Below, piece after piece: positions 25,619 through 33,749 of a stretch of 64,000 bases of DNA. Numbering within the stretch: the stretch's first letter is position 1; every line of letters begins with the position of its first letter. This stretch comes from an uncultured Collinsella sp. (lineage in GTDB: Bacteria > Actinomycetota > Coriobacteriia > Coriobacteriales > Coriobacteriaceae), in assembly GCA_902464485.1 (NCBI GenBank), contig CABQJJ010000002.1, forward strand, positions 56,196 through 120,195, in the 5' to 3' direction. The position numbers were made by a program, and so were the translations under genes. The notes beneath the pieces were generated by a model, which saw nothing but the letters and a program-made list of their open reading frames with translations, did no database searches and had not been told where the DNA came from.

Positions 25619-27920
25619 GCAGACCAGCTCCCTTCAGAGCATCGGTAAGTGCGGCGCGCGTGTTATCGGCCATGGGGCACAGCGGCATGCGGTAGTTGGC
25701 TTCGATCATACCCATCAGGGCGAGCGCTTCCTTGACGGGGATGGGGTTGACCTCACTAAAGAGGGCGTTGATGAGCGGCTGACCGGCAATCTGGATATCG
25801 CGGGCGCGATCCACGTCGCCGTCCAGATAAGCGCGGCACATGTCGTGCACGAGCTGTGGCTGAACGTCGGCCCACACGCTGATGGCGCCCGAGGCCCCCA
25901 GGCTCATGAGCGGTACGGTGAGGGCGTCCTCGCCCGAGTACATGCGGAAGTCATCGGACAGCAGGTGGGCGATCTTGGCCGCGTAGGCGACGTTGCCCGA
26001 GGCCTCCTTAATACCCATGATGTTGGGATGCGCGGCCAGGCGCTCTACATTGCGCTCGCTGATACCGCAGCCGCAGCGGCCGGGGATGTTGTACAGGATG
26101 CAGGGGATGTCCACGGCATCGGCGACGGTCTTAAAGTGCTGGTAGATGCCCTCTTCATTAGACTTGTTGTAGTAGGGGGTAATAAGCAGCAGGCCGTCGG
26201 CGCCCAGGCCTTGGTAAGTGAGCGACTTGGTGAGCATGGTTTGCGTGGAGTTGGAGCCCGAGCCGGCGATGACGGGGACGCGTCCTGCAACATGCTTGAC
26301 TACGGCGGCGACGACGGAGTTGTCCTCGTCATCGGTCATCGTGGCACTCTCGCCAGTGGTGCCTAGGGTGAGGATGGCGTCGGTGCCATTTTGCAAGTGG
26401 AAATCGATAAGGCGCTCGAGCGCGTCAAAGTCGACGCTGCCGTCCTTTTTAAACGGCGTGACGAGGGCGACGATTGAGCCCTCGAGATTGCGGATGTCCA
26501 TGTTCTTCTCCTTCGCTTCCGCGATCTGGATGCGTTTGTTCCATTGGGCAGCGACGGCCAGGCGCTCGTCCTGAGCGCGACGACGAGCGCTTTCGGCACG
26601 CGATTTGGCCAGCAGCTCACGGCCGCACGGCAGCACGTCGAGCGTGGCAAAATAATCGCCCGGGCGCTCGGCGCGGCGGATAAGATCGGCCGAGCCGTCG
26701 GGGCGCAGCAGCACCTCGGCGGAGCGCAGGCGGCCATTGTAGTTGTAGCCCATGGAGTAGCCATGCGCACCGGTATCGTGGATTACAAGCAGGTCACCGA
26801 TGTCGATATGCGGCAGCTCGCGATCGATAGCGAGCTTGTCGTTGTTCTCGCATAGGTTGCCCGTGATGTCATAGGTGTTCGTGACAGGCGCTGTGGCCTT
26901 GTCGGCGCCGCCTGGCTGACCTATCACCGTAATGTGGTGGTAGGCGCCATACATGGCAGGGCGAATCAAATCGACGGCGCTTGCATCGACACCGATATAG
27001 TCCTTGTAGATCTGCTTCTCGTGGATGGCCTTGGTGACCAGGCAGCCGTAGGGCCCCATCATAAAGCGGCCCATCTCGGTGCAGATGGCCACATCGCCCA
27101 TACCGGCGGGAACCAGGATCTCGTCGTATGCCGCGTGCACCCCCTCGCCGATGGCGTGAATGTCGTTGGCCTGCTGCTCGGGCAGATAGGGGATGCCGAC
27201 GCCGCCGGACAGATTGATAAAGGCGACGTGTGCGCCGGTCTCGCGCTCCAAGCGCACGGCGAGCTCAAAGAGGATGCGCGCGAGCTTGGGGTAGTAGTCG
27301 TTGGTGACGGTGTTGCTGGCAAGGAATGCGTGGATGCCAAAGTTTTCGGCGCCCTTGGCCTTGAGCATGCGGAACGCCTCGAAGAGTTGCTCGGTGGTCA
27401 TGCCGTACTTGGAGTCGCCCGGGTTGTCCATGATGCCGTTGGAGAGCTGGAACAGGCCGCCTGGATTAAAGCGGCAGCTGACCGTCTTGGGGATGGGCCC
27501 CGCAACACGCTCGAAGAACTCGATGTGGCTGATATCGTCAAAGTTGACGATGGCACCCAGCTTGTTGGCGAGCTCAAAGTCGGCAGCCGGCGTGTCGTTG
27601 GACGAGAACATGATGTCGTGTCCCGTGATACCCAGCGAGCGGGCGATCATGAGCTCGGTATAGCTCGAGCAATCGCAGCCGCAGCCGTATTCGTTGAGAA
27701 TGGAGATGAGCGCCGGGTTGGGGTTGGCCTTCACGGCAAAGTATTCCTTAAAGCCCGGGTTCCATGCAAAGGCGTCGCGCACTTCTTGCATGTTGCGGCG
27801 GATGCCTGCCTCGTCGTATAGATGAAACGGCGTGGGGAACTGCTCGACGATATGCTCGAGCGTCTCTTTGTCCACAAACGGCTGCTTGGCCGCATATGCC
27901 TCGTTGGGGGTCAATGCCAT
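25611..27920 (-). CDS. lysA-dapA: Diaminopimelate decarboxylase and dihydrodipicolinate synthase in one reading frame (LysA-DapA)
   Basis: One uninterrupted 769-codon frame encodes two lysine enzymes. Residues 1 to about 440 are LysA: PLP lysine in KEYFAVKANPNP, NLSGGVGIPY, TEMGRFMMGPYG, and the active-site Cys-Glu of GNLCENNDKL. A charged 30-residue linker (ESARRRAQDERLAVAAQWNK) joins DapA, residues 474-769: GSIVALVTPF, TLGTTGESATM, ITPYYNKSNEEGIYQHF, YNIPGRCGCG and the Schiff-base IMGIKEASG. A good internal ribosome site and ATG precede the DapA part, so free DapA may be made as well. The first gene after the lysine riboswitch. The two enzymes are the last and first dedicated steps of the pathway. 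Confidence 0.9.
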   Translation of the reverse strand: MALTPNEAYAAKQPFVDKETLEHIVEQFPTPFHLYDEAGIRRNMQEVRDAFAWNPGFKEYFAVKANPNPALISILNEYGCGCDCSSYTELMIARSLGITGHDIMFSSNDTPAADFELANKLGAIVNFDDISHIEFFERVAGPIPKTVSCRFNPGGLFQLSNGIMDNPGDSKYGMTTEQLFEAFRMLKAKGAENFGIHAFLASNTVTNDYYPKLARILFELAVRLERETGAHVAFINLSGGVGIPYLPEQQANDIHAIGEGVHAAYDEILVPAGMGDVAICTEMGRFMMGPYGCLVTKAIHEKQIYKDYIGVDASAVDLIRPAMYGAYHHITVIGQPGGADKATAPVTNTYDITGNLCENNDKLAIDRELPHIDIGDLLVIHDTGAHGYSMGYNYNGRLRSAEVLLRPDGSADLIRRAERPGDYFATLDVLPCGRELLAKSRAESARRRAQDERLAVAAQWNKRIQIAEAKEKNMDIRNLEGSIVALVTPFKKDGSVDFDALERLIDFHLQNGTDAILTLGTTGESATMTDDEDNSVVAAVVKHVAGRVPVIAGSGSNSTQTMLTKSLTYQGLGADGLLLITPYYNKSNEEGIYQHFKTVADAVDIPCILYNIPGRCGCGISERNVERLAAHPNIMGIKEASGNVAYAAKIAHLLSDDFRMYSGEDALTVPLMSLGASGAISVWADVQPQLVHDMCRAYLDGDVDRARDIQIAGQPLINALFSEVNPIPVKEALALMGMIEANYRMPLCPMADNTRAALTDALKGAGLLD
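26499..26513 (-). promoter_or_regulatory. Internal ribosome site and ATG at the DapA part of the LysA-DapA frame
   Basis: AAGGAG (26508-26513) lies six bases before an in-frame ATG (26499-26501) that starts a full 296-residue DapA with the usual MDIRNLEGSIVAL-like opening. It would allow separate dapA translation from the same mRNA. The upstream linker has no stop codon, so read-through fusion protein is expected too. Confidence 0.7.
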
Positions 27921-27991
27921 GTCCCGTAAACCTCGCTATCCAGACGGCGCCATCTGCGCATCGAATCCGCATAGCGTGGACCCAATGTCCG

Positions 27992-28148
27992 GATAGCGCT
28001 CCCGCATTGCTGCAGACAGTCCTGCGGGTGTTTCCCGCAGGCCCACCAGGTTGTTCGTGCCCGAAAAACCCAGTTCGGCGGGTTTCGCCTCCCCACGGGG
28101 TCAAAGCCTGCCGGCTCGCCCGCGGCTCTTCGTGCCCGCGCCTCTATC
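27992..28148 (-). promoter_or_regulatory. Lysine riboswitch (L-box) controlling lysA-dapA-dapB-dapH
   Basis: Read leftward, the RNA opens with GATAGAGGCGCG and closes with GGGAGCGCTATC, pairing GATAG (28144-28148) with CTATC (27992-27996) as helix P1. Between them are conserved L-box blocks: GAAGAG near the P2 entry, AGGCTTTGAC, GGGGAGGCGAAACCCGCCGAA, CCTGGTGGGC and GACTGTC. The closing strand CGCTATCC can also pair with GGATAGCG (27934-27941) right beside the lysA ribosome site, and a third CGCTAT copy (27971-27976) competes. No T-run follows, so control is more likely translational than by termination. Confidence 0.88.
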
Positions 28149-28159
28149 AAGTGGTAAAG

Positions 28160-28188
28160 ACCCTACCACGTTGCACTTTACCAAACAA
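28160..28188 (-). promoter_or_regulatory. Promoter of the lysine operon
   Basis: Leftward TTGTTT (28183-28188) and TAGGGT (28160-28165) are 17 bases apart. This places transcription start just upstream of the riboswitch. The element overlaps a hairpin TGGTAAAG/CTTTACCA (28152-28183) and the opposing promoter of the M20 gene. Confidence 0.55.
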
Positions 28189-28205
28189 GAGTATTCGTAT
28201 ATAAC
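28177..28205 (+). promoter_or_regulatory. Promoter of the M20 peptidase gene
   Basis: TTTACC (28177-28182) and TATAAC (28200-28205) with a 17-base spacer, reading right. It overlaps the leftward lysine-operon promoter face to face, so the two may compete. Confidence 0.5.
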
Positions 28206-28299
28206 GTTTAAAAAATGCAGGGATATGCTAGAAATAAGGGCGTCATAATTCTGCATCACAATATTGTGCGAATGGATATGCCCCATGAAAGGATCCTTT

Positions 28300-29487
28300 A
28301 TGACCGAGCTCCAAGAACTTCGTCGCTATCGTCGCGACCTGCATCGCATTCCGGAGCTCGATTTCGATCTTCCGCAAACCATAGCCTATATCGAGGGCGT
28401 GCTCGCCTCGCTTGCCTGTGAAGTGACCCATCCTTGCCCCGGCTGTGTTTGTGCTTTCTTCGACGCTGGCACGGGTGCCGCGCATGCCACGGCGATTCGC
28501 GCCGATATGGACGCACTGCCCATCGCGGAGGCGACGGGTGCGGCCTTTGCCTCGACGCATCCCGGAAAGATGCACGCTTGCGGACACGATGGACACATGG
28601 CCATGGCACTTGCGGCGGCAACCTTTGTCGATCGCGCGATTCGTGAGCAGCCGGGCGCCATCAAGCGCAACGTGCTCTTTGTGTTCCAGCCTGCAGAGGA
28701 GACGACCGGTGGTGCCAAGACAGTTTGCGAGAGCGGGGTGTTTGAGCGCTACAGGGCGGACCGTATCTTCGGGTTCCACGTATGGCCCGACCTGCCTGCG
28801 GACACGTTGGCGAGCTGCTCCGGTCCATTGCTGGCACGCTCGAGTGAGACGCACGTGCACATTCACGGGACAAGCATCCATATCGCCAAGACCTACGGCG
28901 TTCCCGTAAACGAATCGCACGATGCGGCGCTGGCGGCTGCCAAGTTCTTGGTTGCCGCGCGTGAATTGATGGACGAGTTGGGTGCCGATGAACCCTGCAT
29001 TGGTAAGTTTGGCCTGCTACAGGCCGGTACCGTCTGCAATGCGGTGGCGGGGGAGGCCCATGTTGCGGGCAGCTTGCGCGTGTTTACGGACGATATGTTC
29101 GACCGAGCGCGCGAGGGCGTGCGCCGCGTGTTGGACGAGGCCTGCGCCGCAACAGGCTGTACGTACGATCTCGACTTTGCCGAGGGCTATCCGCCGGTCG
29201 ATAACTACCCCGAGCTATTTGCCCGAATCGCGCCTGCTCTGCCCGAGTTACAGCTCGTGGACGAGCCGCTGCTGATTGCCGAGGACTTCGCCTTCTATCA
29301 GCGCCATCTGCCGGGCGTGTTCTTCCTGCTGGGCACGGGCGTTCCTGTCAGTCAGGATAATCCGAGCGACGCCGAGGGCTGCCCTGCCTATGCCACAAGT
29401 GCCCTGCATACTGATACCATGCTCTTTGACGAGGAAATCCTACTCAAAGGCCTCGATGTCTACAAACGATTGCTTAACTTGGAGTGA
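28300..29487 (+). CDS. M20-family amidohydrolase (candidate N-acetyl-diaminopimelate deacetylase)
   Basis: The 395-residue product is an M20D aminoacylase-type hydrolase. It has IRADMDALPIAEATG, the metal ligand block HACGHDGHMAMALAAA, the catalytic VFQPAEETTGGAK and the late LLIAEDFAFYQRHLPG. Family members remove acyl groups from amino acids, and the B. subtilis-type N-acetyl-DAP deacetylase belongs here. Divergent placement from an acetyl-branch DAP operon supports that role, but generic aminoacylases look alike. The ATG at 28300 follows AAAGGA by six bases. Confidence 0.85.
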   Translation: MTELQELRRYRRDLHRIPELDFDLPQTIAYIEGVLASLACEVTHPCPGCVCAFFDAGTGAAHATAIRADMDALPIAEATGAAFASTHPGKMHACGHDGHMAMALAAATFVDRAIREQPGAIKRNVLFVFQPAEETTGGAKTVCESGVFERYRADRIFGFHVWPDLPADTLASCSGPLLARSSETHVHIHGTSIHIAKTYGVPVNESHDAALAAAKFLVAARELMDELGADEPCIGKFGLLQAGTVCNAVAGEAHVAGSLRVFTDDMFDRAREGVRRVLDEACAATGCTYDLDFAEGYPPVDNYPELFARIAPALPELQLVDEPLLIAEDFAFYQRHLPGVFFLLGTGVPVSQDNPSDAEGCPAYATSALHTDTMLFDEEILLKGLDVYKRLLNLE

Positions 29488-29489
29488 CG

Positions 29490-29810
29490 ATGAAGCGCCG
29501 ACAGACTGCCGTGTATAGTCCGGGTGGGTGCGGGTGCGGCTTGCTGCTGCTCCCGGTTATTGCTGTGAGCATTGGCGTGATGTTTGCGCTTGCTGGACTG
29601 GCTGCGGCGGCACTCGTACTGTTTATCACTGCCATCGGCGTGACGATTTGGCTTTATCACAGTCGTGAACAGCGCCGCGCCGACGGTAAAACCAATGTCG
29701 GCTGGGTCGTATTCCTGGTCATTGCGTACCCCCTGAGTGTCAGCTACCTGGTGTTCTTTGTCCTGTTGATGATCAGTGCCTTTACCGGGGAATCCGTTAC
29801 GGTGGGTTGA
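29490..29810 (+). CDS. Small membrane protein of unknown function
   Basis: The 106-residue product starts two bases after the M20 stop codon, so the two are probably co-translated. After a short basic N-terminus with SPGGCGCG it has a long hydrophobic block LLLLPVIAVSIGVMFALAGL and onward (two helices), a charged loop HSREQRRADGKTNVG, and a final helix VVFLVIAYPLSVSYLVFFVL. No known domain is recognised. GGAG precedes the ATG. Confidence 0.65.
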   Translation: MKRRQTAVYSPGGCGCGLLLLPVIAVSIGVMFALAGLAAAALVLFITAIGVTIWLYHSREQRRADGKTNVGWVVFLVIAYPLSVSYLVFFVLLMISAFTGESVTVG

Positions 29811-29884
29811 TGCACTGCCAGCAGACGGTCGCGCAAAGTGCGTTTGCTCGGCGTTTGGACAACCGCATTGGCCGTTTACCGCAA

Positions 29885-29903
29885 CATTAGCTCTCAGCTA
29901 ATG
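29885..29903. promoter_or_regulatory. Palindrome upstream of the FxLYD protein gene
   Basis: CATTAGCT and AGCTAATG form a perfect 8-bp inverted repeat with a three-base centre, about 70 bases before the ATG at 29975. It is a plausible operator. Confidence 0.4.
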
Positions 29904-29974
29904 AATTCAAGTTCAATCCTTTCTACGATGTGCTGTGTGCCGGCACGGTAGCCGGATCGTAGGAAGGATGAATA

Positions 29975-30418
29975 ATGGCAAAAGAGGGAAAGAAGCCGAT
30001 CGGCAAGATTGTCCTAGGCGTCATCGTGGTGCTGGTTATCGTCGGTGCCGTGGGCTCTATGGGTGGCAATTCAACCGATTCGTCTGCGAGCGATTCGGCA
30101 AAACCTGCCGAAGCGACACAGAAGGCTGAGGAGCGAAAAGAACCGCAAGAACCGTATACCATTGCTGACGAGGCTGAAGACACCTCCAATCAGTTTGCCT
30201 ATAAGATCACGGGCACACTGACCAATAACACGGACAAGGAAAAGAGCTACATTCAGATTGAATATGTTCTGTATGATGCCGATGGCAACCAGGTTGGAAC
30301 GGCTCTTGCAAACACCAATCATCTGAAGGCGGGCGGCTCCTGGAAGTTCGAGGCGCTGGGTACGGTGTCTCCCGACCAGGTTGCTAGCTGGGAGCGTTCG
30401 GACGTAAGCGGTTTCTAG
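29975..30418 (+). CDS. Membrane-anchored FxLYD-domain protein
   Basis: The 147-residue product has a basic N-terminus (MAKEGKKPIGK), one membrane helix IVLGVIVVLVIVGAVGSMGG, a Ser/Ala/Glu-rich linker, and an immunoglobulin-like C-terminal domain. In that domain ITGTLTNNTDKEKSYIQIEY, VLYDADGNQVGTALANT and LKAGGSWKFEAL match the FxLYD pattern. Such domains are found in extracellular proteins of unknown role. AGGAAGG precedes the ATG. It stands before an HTH/kinase pair. Confidence 0.8.
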   Translation: MAKEGKKPIGKIVLGVIVVLVIVGAVGSMGGNSTDSSASDSAKPAEATQKAEERKEPQEPYTIADEAEDTSNQFAYKITGTLTNNTDKEKSYIQIEYVLYDADGNQVGTALANTNHLKAGGSWKFEALGTVSPDQVASWERSDVSGF

Positions 30419-30450
30419 CATGTTGCATGCACTGGGGGAGGTGAAGTCGT

Positions 30451-30873
30451 ATGCCCGATAAAAAGCTGACCGAGGAGTTGCTCAATGAGCTTCTCGATGC
30501 GCCGAACATCGATGGCTATATCAGGGAGCACGACTTTGCCGCCCCGTCGCTTTCGGACTACCTGAAGCAGCTGCTGCAGGAAAAGGGCTTGGAGCGCTCG
30601 CGCGTGGTTCGTATGGCCGATCTCAATGAGACCTTTGGCTATCAGATCTTTACCGGTGCGCGTCATCCGAGTCGCAATAAAGTGCTGCAGATTGCCTTTG
30701 CGATGGCGCTGACGCTCAAAGAGACCAACCGTGCGCTGACGTCTGCCGGGGTAAGCGTCCTTAACTGCAAGGACCGACGCGATGCGATTATCATCTTTTG
30801 CATCGATCGCGGGTGTAGCCTCCAAAAGGTCAACGAGGAGCTGTATCGCTTTGGCGAGGAGACGGTGAGTTAG
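30451..30873 (+). CDS. HTH-type protein paired with a Ser/Thr kinase
   Basis: The 140-residue product contains an XRE-like helix-turn-helix region (SLSDYLKQLLQEKGLERSRVV then FGYQIFTGARHPSRNKVLQI), followed by a helical C-terminus. In gut Firmicutes and Actinobacteria such small proteins often precede membrane Ser/Thr kinases, as here (98 bases). It may be a kinase target or a DNA-binding partner. GGGGGAGG lies before the ATG. Function is inferred from context only. Confidence 0.7.
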   Translation: MPDKKLTEELLNELLDAPNIDGYIREHDFAAPSLSDYLKQLLQEKGLERSRVVRMADLNETFGYQIFTGARHPSRNKVLQIAFAMALTLKETNRALTSAGVSVLNCKDRRDAIIIFCIDRGCSLQKVNEELYRFGEETVS

Positions 30874-30971
30874 CGGCTGATATCTGAGCCGGCGGAGCTG
30901 CCGAACAACGATGCAAACGAACGGGGTGCGGATGCCATGGGGTGTCTGCGCCCTGCGTTATGATGGAGGCT

Positions 30972-32345
30972 ATGGATACTCAGACCCCAACATATTCCGA
31001 TGACGAGCTGACCGCAGCGCTTGCCGAGCACCTGGCGTCGCTCGATCGCGACGACAGCTATCGCGTGGAGCGAGTACTTAAGCGCACGTCCATTGAAACA
31101 ACCGAGCTCGTGCACTTTGAAGGGACCGGCGGTGGTTCGCTCGGCCCCTTTGTTCGTAAACGCATCGATGCTTCGGCTCAAATCGGTGGGGCATACGAGC
31201 GTCTGTTTGCCGCTCAGCGGGCAGGCAGGCGTTTTGAGCACCTGCCCAGAATCGTCGATTGTCGTCGTGTGGGCGACGAGCTCAACGTGGTTATGGAATA
31301 CATCGAAGGGGAGACGCTTGGGGCGCTGGTGGACCGTCTTGGAGCCACCACCGATTATGCACGTGAATTGTATCCTGCCCTTTGCGACGCCGTGGACGAG
31401 CTCCACGCCGGTTTTGCAATGGTGGGGGAGACGTCGGCGCCGGTGATCCATCGCGACCTCAAACCGTCGAATATCATCGTGACGGGTGCGAACCGAACGC
31501 TCGATGAGGGCCTGACGTTTTCATCGCTGGTGATTATCGACTTGGGGATCGCGCGCGTATGGCGCGATGGCGCCGATGCCGACACCGTCAAGTTTGGCAC
31601 GCGACCCTATGCGCCGCCCGAGCAGTATGGGTTTGGGCAGACGAGTGTACGTAGCGACGTCTACGCGCTGGGCGCCCTGTTGTTCTTCTGCTTGACGGGA
31701 GTCGACCCTAAACCAGGGTTCGACATGCGCGAGCAATGCGAGACACGTGGCATTCCCACTCCACTTGCCGATGCCGTCTGCATGTCGATGGCGCTCGACC
31801 CGGTCAAGCGTTTTGCGAGTGCGGAAGCGTTGGGACGGGCGACGCGCGCGGCATACGATCTGAGTCGCCCCGTGCGGCCTCCTGCGCCTGTCCGCACTCC
31901 GGCCTCGGAGACGGTGTTGACGCCCCAAGGGCTCCAGAACCCCACAGGGCTTCCTAGACCTGCCGCCTCCGCTGCATGCGGTCCGCTCTCCCGCGTTCCA
32001 GAGTCTCTGGGGCGCATTTGGAATACGCTCGTCTGCTTCTCGCTGCTTGTGTTCTTTGCCGGAAGTCACTTTGCCGTCTTTCACCCCACCGGAGCAAACC
32101 AAAGCTACCCGACGTGGCTTCTCATAATCGAGTATTTTTTCTTTGTCGATGGCCTTATGGTGCTTATGCATTTTGCGCTGCTCGATAAGCGTCGTCTTCG
32201 TCGGCGATTCGCACTGCTCGACAGCTATCGCGGCAAGAAGCTCGCGAAACTCTGGCTCAAGGCATTGGGTGTGCTGCTCCTATGCATGATCGTTATAGTC
32301 GCGGTTGCCAATGCGACCGGCGTCGTCGATACCTCCGCTACCTAA
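30972..32345 (+). CDS. Membrane Ser/Thr protein kinase
   Basis: The 457-residue product has a Hanks-type kinase domain: VVMEYIEGETLGALVDRLG, catalytic VIHRDLKPSNIIVTG, the DLG metal motif in VIIDLGIARVW, YAPPEQYGFGQTS in the APE position and SDVYALGALLFFCLTG. The glycine loop is weak (GTGGGSLGPF, with a possible ATP lysine in VRKR). After a Pro-rich linker come three hydrophobic helices (LVCFSLLVFFAGSHFAV, WLLIIEYFFFVDGLMVL, LGVLLLCMIVIVAVANA), so the kinase faces the cytoplasm. There is no extracellular sensor domain. The start is uncertain: ATGs at 30960, 30963 and 30972 and a GTG at 30942. Confidence 0.85.
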   Translation: MDTQTPTYSDDELTAALAEHLASLDRDDSYRVERVLKRTSIETTELVHFEGTGGGSLGPFVRKRIDASAQIGGAYERLFAAQRAGRRFEHLPRIVDCRRVGDELNVVMEYIEGETLGALVDRLGATTDYARELYPALCDAVDELHAGFAMVGETSAPVIHRDLKPSNIIVTGANRTLDEGLTFSSLVIIDLGIARVWRDGADADTVKFGTRPYAPPEQYGFGQTSVRSDVYALGALLFFCLTGVDPKPGFDMREQCETRGIPTPLADAVCMSMALDPVKRFASAEALGRATRAAYDLSRPVRPPAPVRTPASETVLTPQGLQNPTGLPRPAASAACGPLSRVPESLGRIWNTLVCFSLLVFFAGSHFAVFHPTGANQSYPTWLLIIEYFFFVDGLMVLMHFALLDKRRLRRRFALLDSYRGKKLAKLWLKALGVLLLCMIVIVAVANATGVVDTSAT

Positions 32346-32350
32346 AAGAA

Positions 32351-32373
32351 AAAGGGCCCCATTGGGGCCCTTT
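32351..32373. terminator. Bidirectional terminator between kinase and lysozyme-like genes
   Basis: A perfect 10-bp stem AAAGGGCCCC/GGGGCCCTTT with a three-base loop, five bases after the kinase stop and ten before the converging gene's stop. Confidence 0.9.
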
Positions 32374-32383
32374 GCAGTTGCAC

Positions 32384-33517
32384 TTAGATGCGGTTCATCT
32401 GAGCGGCGACTTTGTTGTACCAGTCCTGCCACGTGGGCGGGCAGTACTTTTTGGCCGCTGCCGGGGTAAGGGTGGAGCCGTAGTTGGCGCCCAGATAGGC
32501 AACGTGAGCGGAGATGCCCTCGCTCCAGCTGCCAAAGCTGCGCCAACCGCCGCCACGGGCACTCCAGCCCCAGGCGTTGTAAGAATTGGCGCAATAAGCA
32601 CCCTTGGTGCTCTCGATGCAGGCGATGGCAGGAGACCAGCGCGGGTCGACGCCGGTGTTCCAAGCTGCCACGGCAAAGTTGCGGCCTTGGCCTGCCATGG
32701 GAGATCCGGCAAGATAGGCGTCAATGCGCGTCGTCCACTCATTAATAAACGAGTCGTAATCGGCATTGCCGGTATTGGCATTGTTGACCGTGGTGTTGAT
32801 CGTGGTGTTGGAGTTGCTTGCCTGACTGCTCGAGTTACCGCCGCTAACGCCCTCGCCCGAGAGCTTCTCGGCCGCGGCGGCCTTGTCGGCTTCGAGCTTG
32901 GCAAGCTCGGCTGCGTTTTCCTGTTCGGCTTTTGCCTGAGCCTCGCTACGCAGCTGTTGGGCCTGCGCCAGCGCTTCCTTGGCATTTTTCTGCTCGGTCT
33001 CAAGTTGGCTCTTGGCCTGCTCGAGTTCGGTTTTATCCTGCTCAAGCTGAGTCTGCATTTTGTTGAGCTCTTCGATTTCGTCAACGCTGGAGCTCGTTAT
33101 CTGGTTGGTGTACTTACAGGTGGTGATAAAGTCACCTAGGCTCTGGGCATTGACCAAGAAACTCACGATAGGATTCGTGCCCTTTTGGTACTTATATAGG
33201 TCGCGCATGGCGGTGCTTGCCTTGGCCTGTTGATCGGGGAGCTTCGCTTCGATTTCCTCGATGTTGGCCTTGTTGGAGTCAATTTGCCCTTGCAGTTCTT
33301 CGAGTTTGGTTCGGGCGTCGTTGTAGGCGCTTGTGGCGTCCTCGATTTTTTTCTGAGCTGCTGAGAGCTGATCCTGCGTTGCCTGCGAGGCGGCAAATGC
33401 CGCGACGGGGGAGAGCATCGGCGTGGCCGTCAGCGCAACAGCGAGCGCGGCGCTCGTGATAATGCGAGCCGGCTTCGACGCGATGAGCGCTGCGGTGCGA
33501 TGGTTCGAATGCTGCAT
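32384..33517 (-). CDS. Secreted coiled-coil protein with a lysozyme-like C-terminal domain
   Basis: The 377 residues begin with a signal peptide (RIITSAALAVALTATPML, cleavage likely after AAFAA). A long coiled coil follows (about residues 45-215, rich in EELQGQIDSNKANIEEIEAK-type heptads), similar to the hinge of PcsB/CwlO-type cell-wall hydrolases. After a Ser/Asn linker comes a domain of about 110 residues with NTGVDPRWSPAIACIESTKG, NAWGWSARGGGWRSFGS and HVAYLGANYG, resembling transglycosylase/glucosaminidase folds. It probably cuts peptidoglycan. The ATG at 33517 follows AGAGGGA; a TTG at 33532 is less likely. Confidence 0.82.
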   Translation of the reverse strand: MQHSNHRTAALIASKPARIITSAALAVALTATPMLSPVAAFAASQATQDQLSAAQKKIEDATSAYNDARTKLEELQGQIDSNKANIEEIEAKLPDQQAKASTAMRDLYKYQKGTNPIVSFLVNAQSLGDFITTCKYTNQITSSSVDEIEELNKMQTQLEQDKTELEQAKSQLETEQKNAKEALAQAQQLRSEAQAKAEQENAAELAKLEADKAAAAEKLSGEGVSGGNSSSQASNSNTTINTTVNNANTGNADYDSFINEWTTRIDAYLAGSPMAGQGRNFAVAAWNTGVDPRWSPAIACIESTKGAYCANSYNAWGWSARGGGWRSFGSWSEGISAHVAYLGANYGSTLTPAAAKKYCPPTWQDWYNKVAAQMNRI

Positions 33518-33555
33518 CCAGTCCCTCTGCAATCAATCGTAGGTTATTGTTCGCA

Positions 33556-33623
33556 AGTATTCTACTACTGCTTTCGACCTCAACTTGAACCTTAAAGGTT
33601 CTAAAGGGTCAAGTTGAACTTGA
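33556..33623 (-). promoter_or_regulatory. Promoter with two adjacent 15-bp palindromes (lysozyme-like gene)
   Basis: Leftward TTGAGG (33578-33583) and AATACT (33556-33561) are 16 bases apart. Immediately upstream lie two perfect palindromes, GAACCTTAAAGGTTC (33587-33601) and TCAAGTTGAACTTGA (33609-33623), seven bases apart. Position upstream of -35 suggests activator binding. Confidence 0.6.
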
Positions 33624-33749
33624 GCCTTTACCTTTGACCTGCACTTATAGTGAATTGTTGAGAAACCATAGAGTTCAACTTTAACGTTACGGAACCTTGT
33701 TTGTCAGGGTTTTCGGCTGTAAAAGTTGCCCTCACATGGGGTTTTGCAA

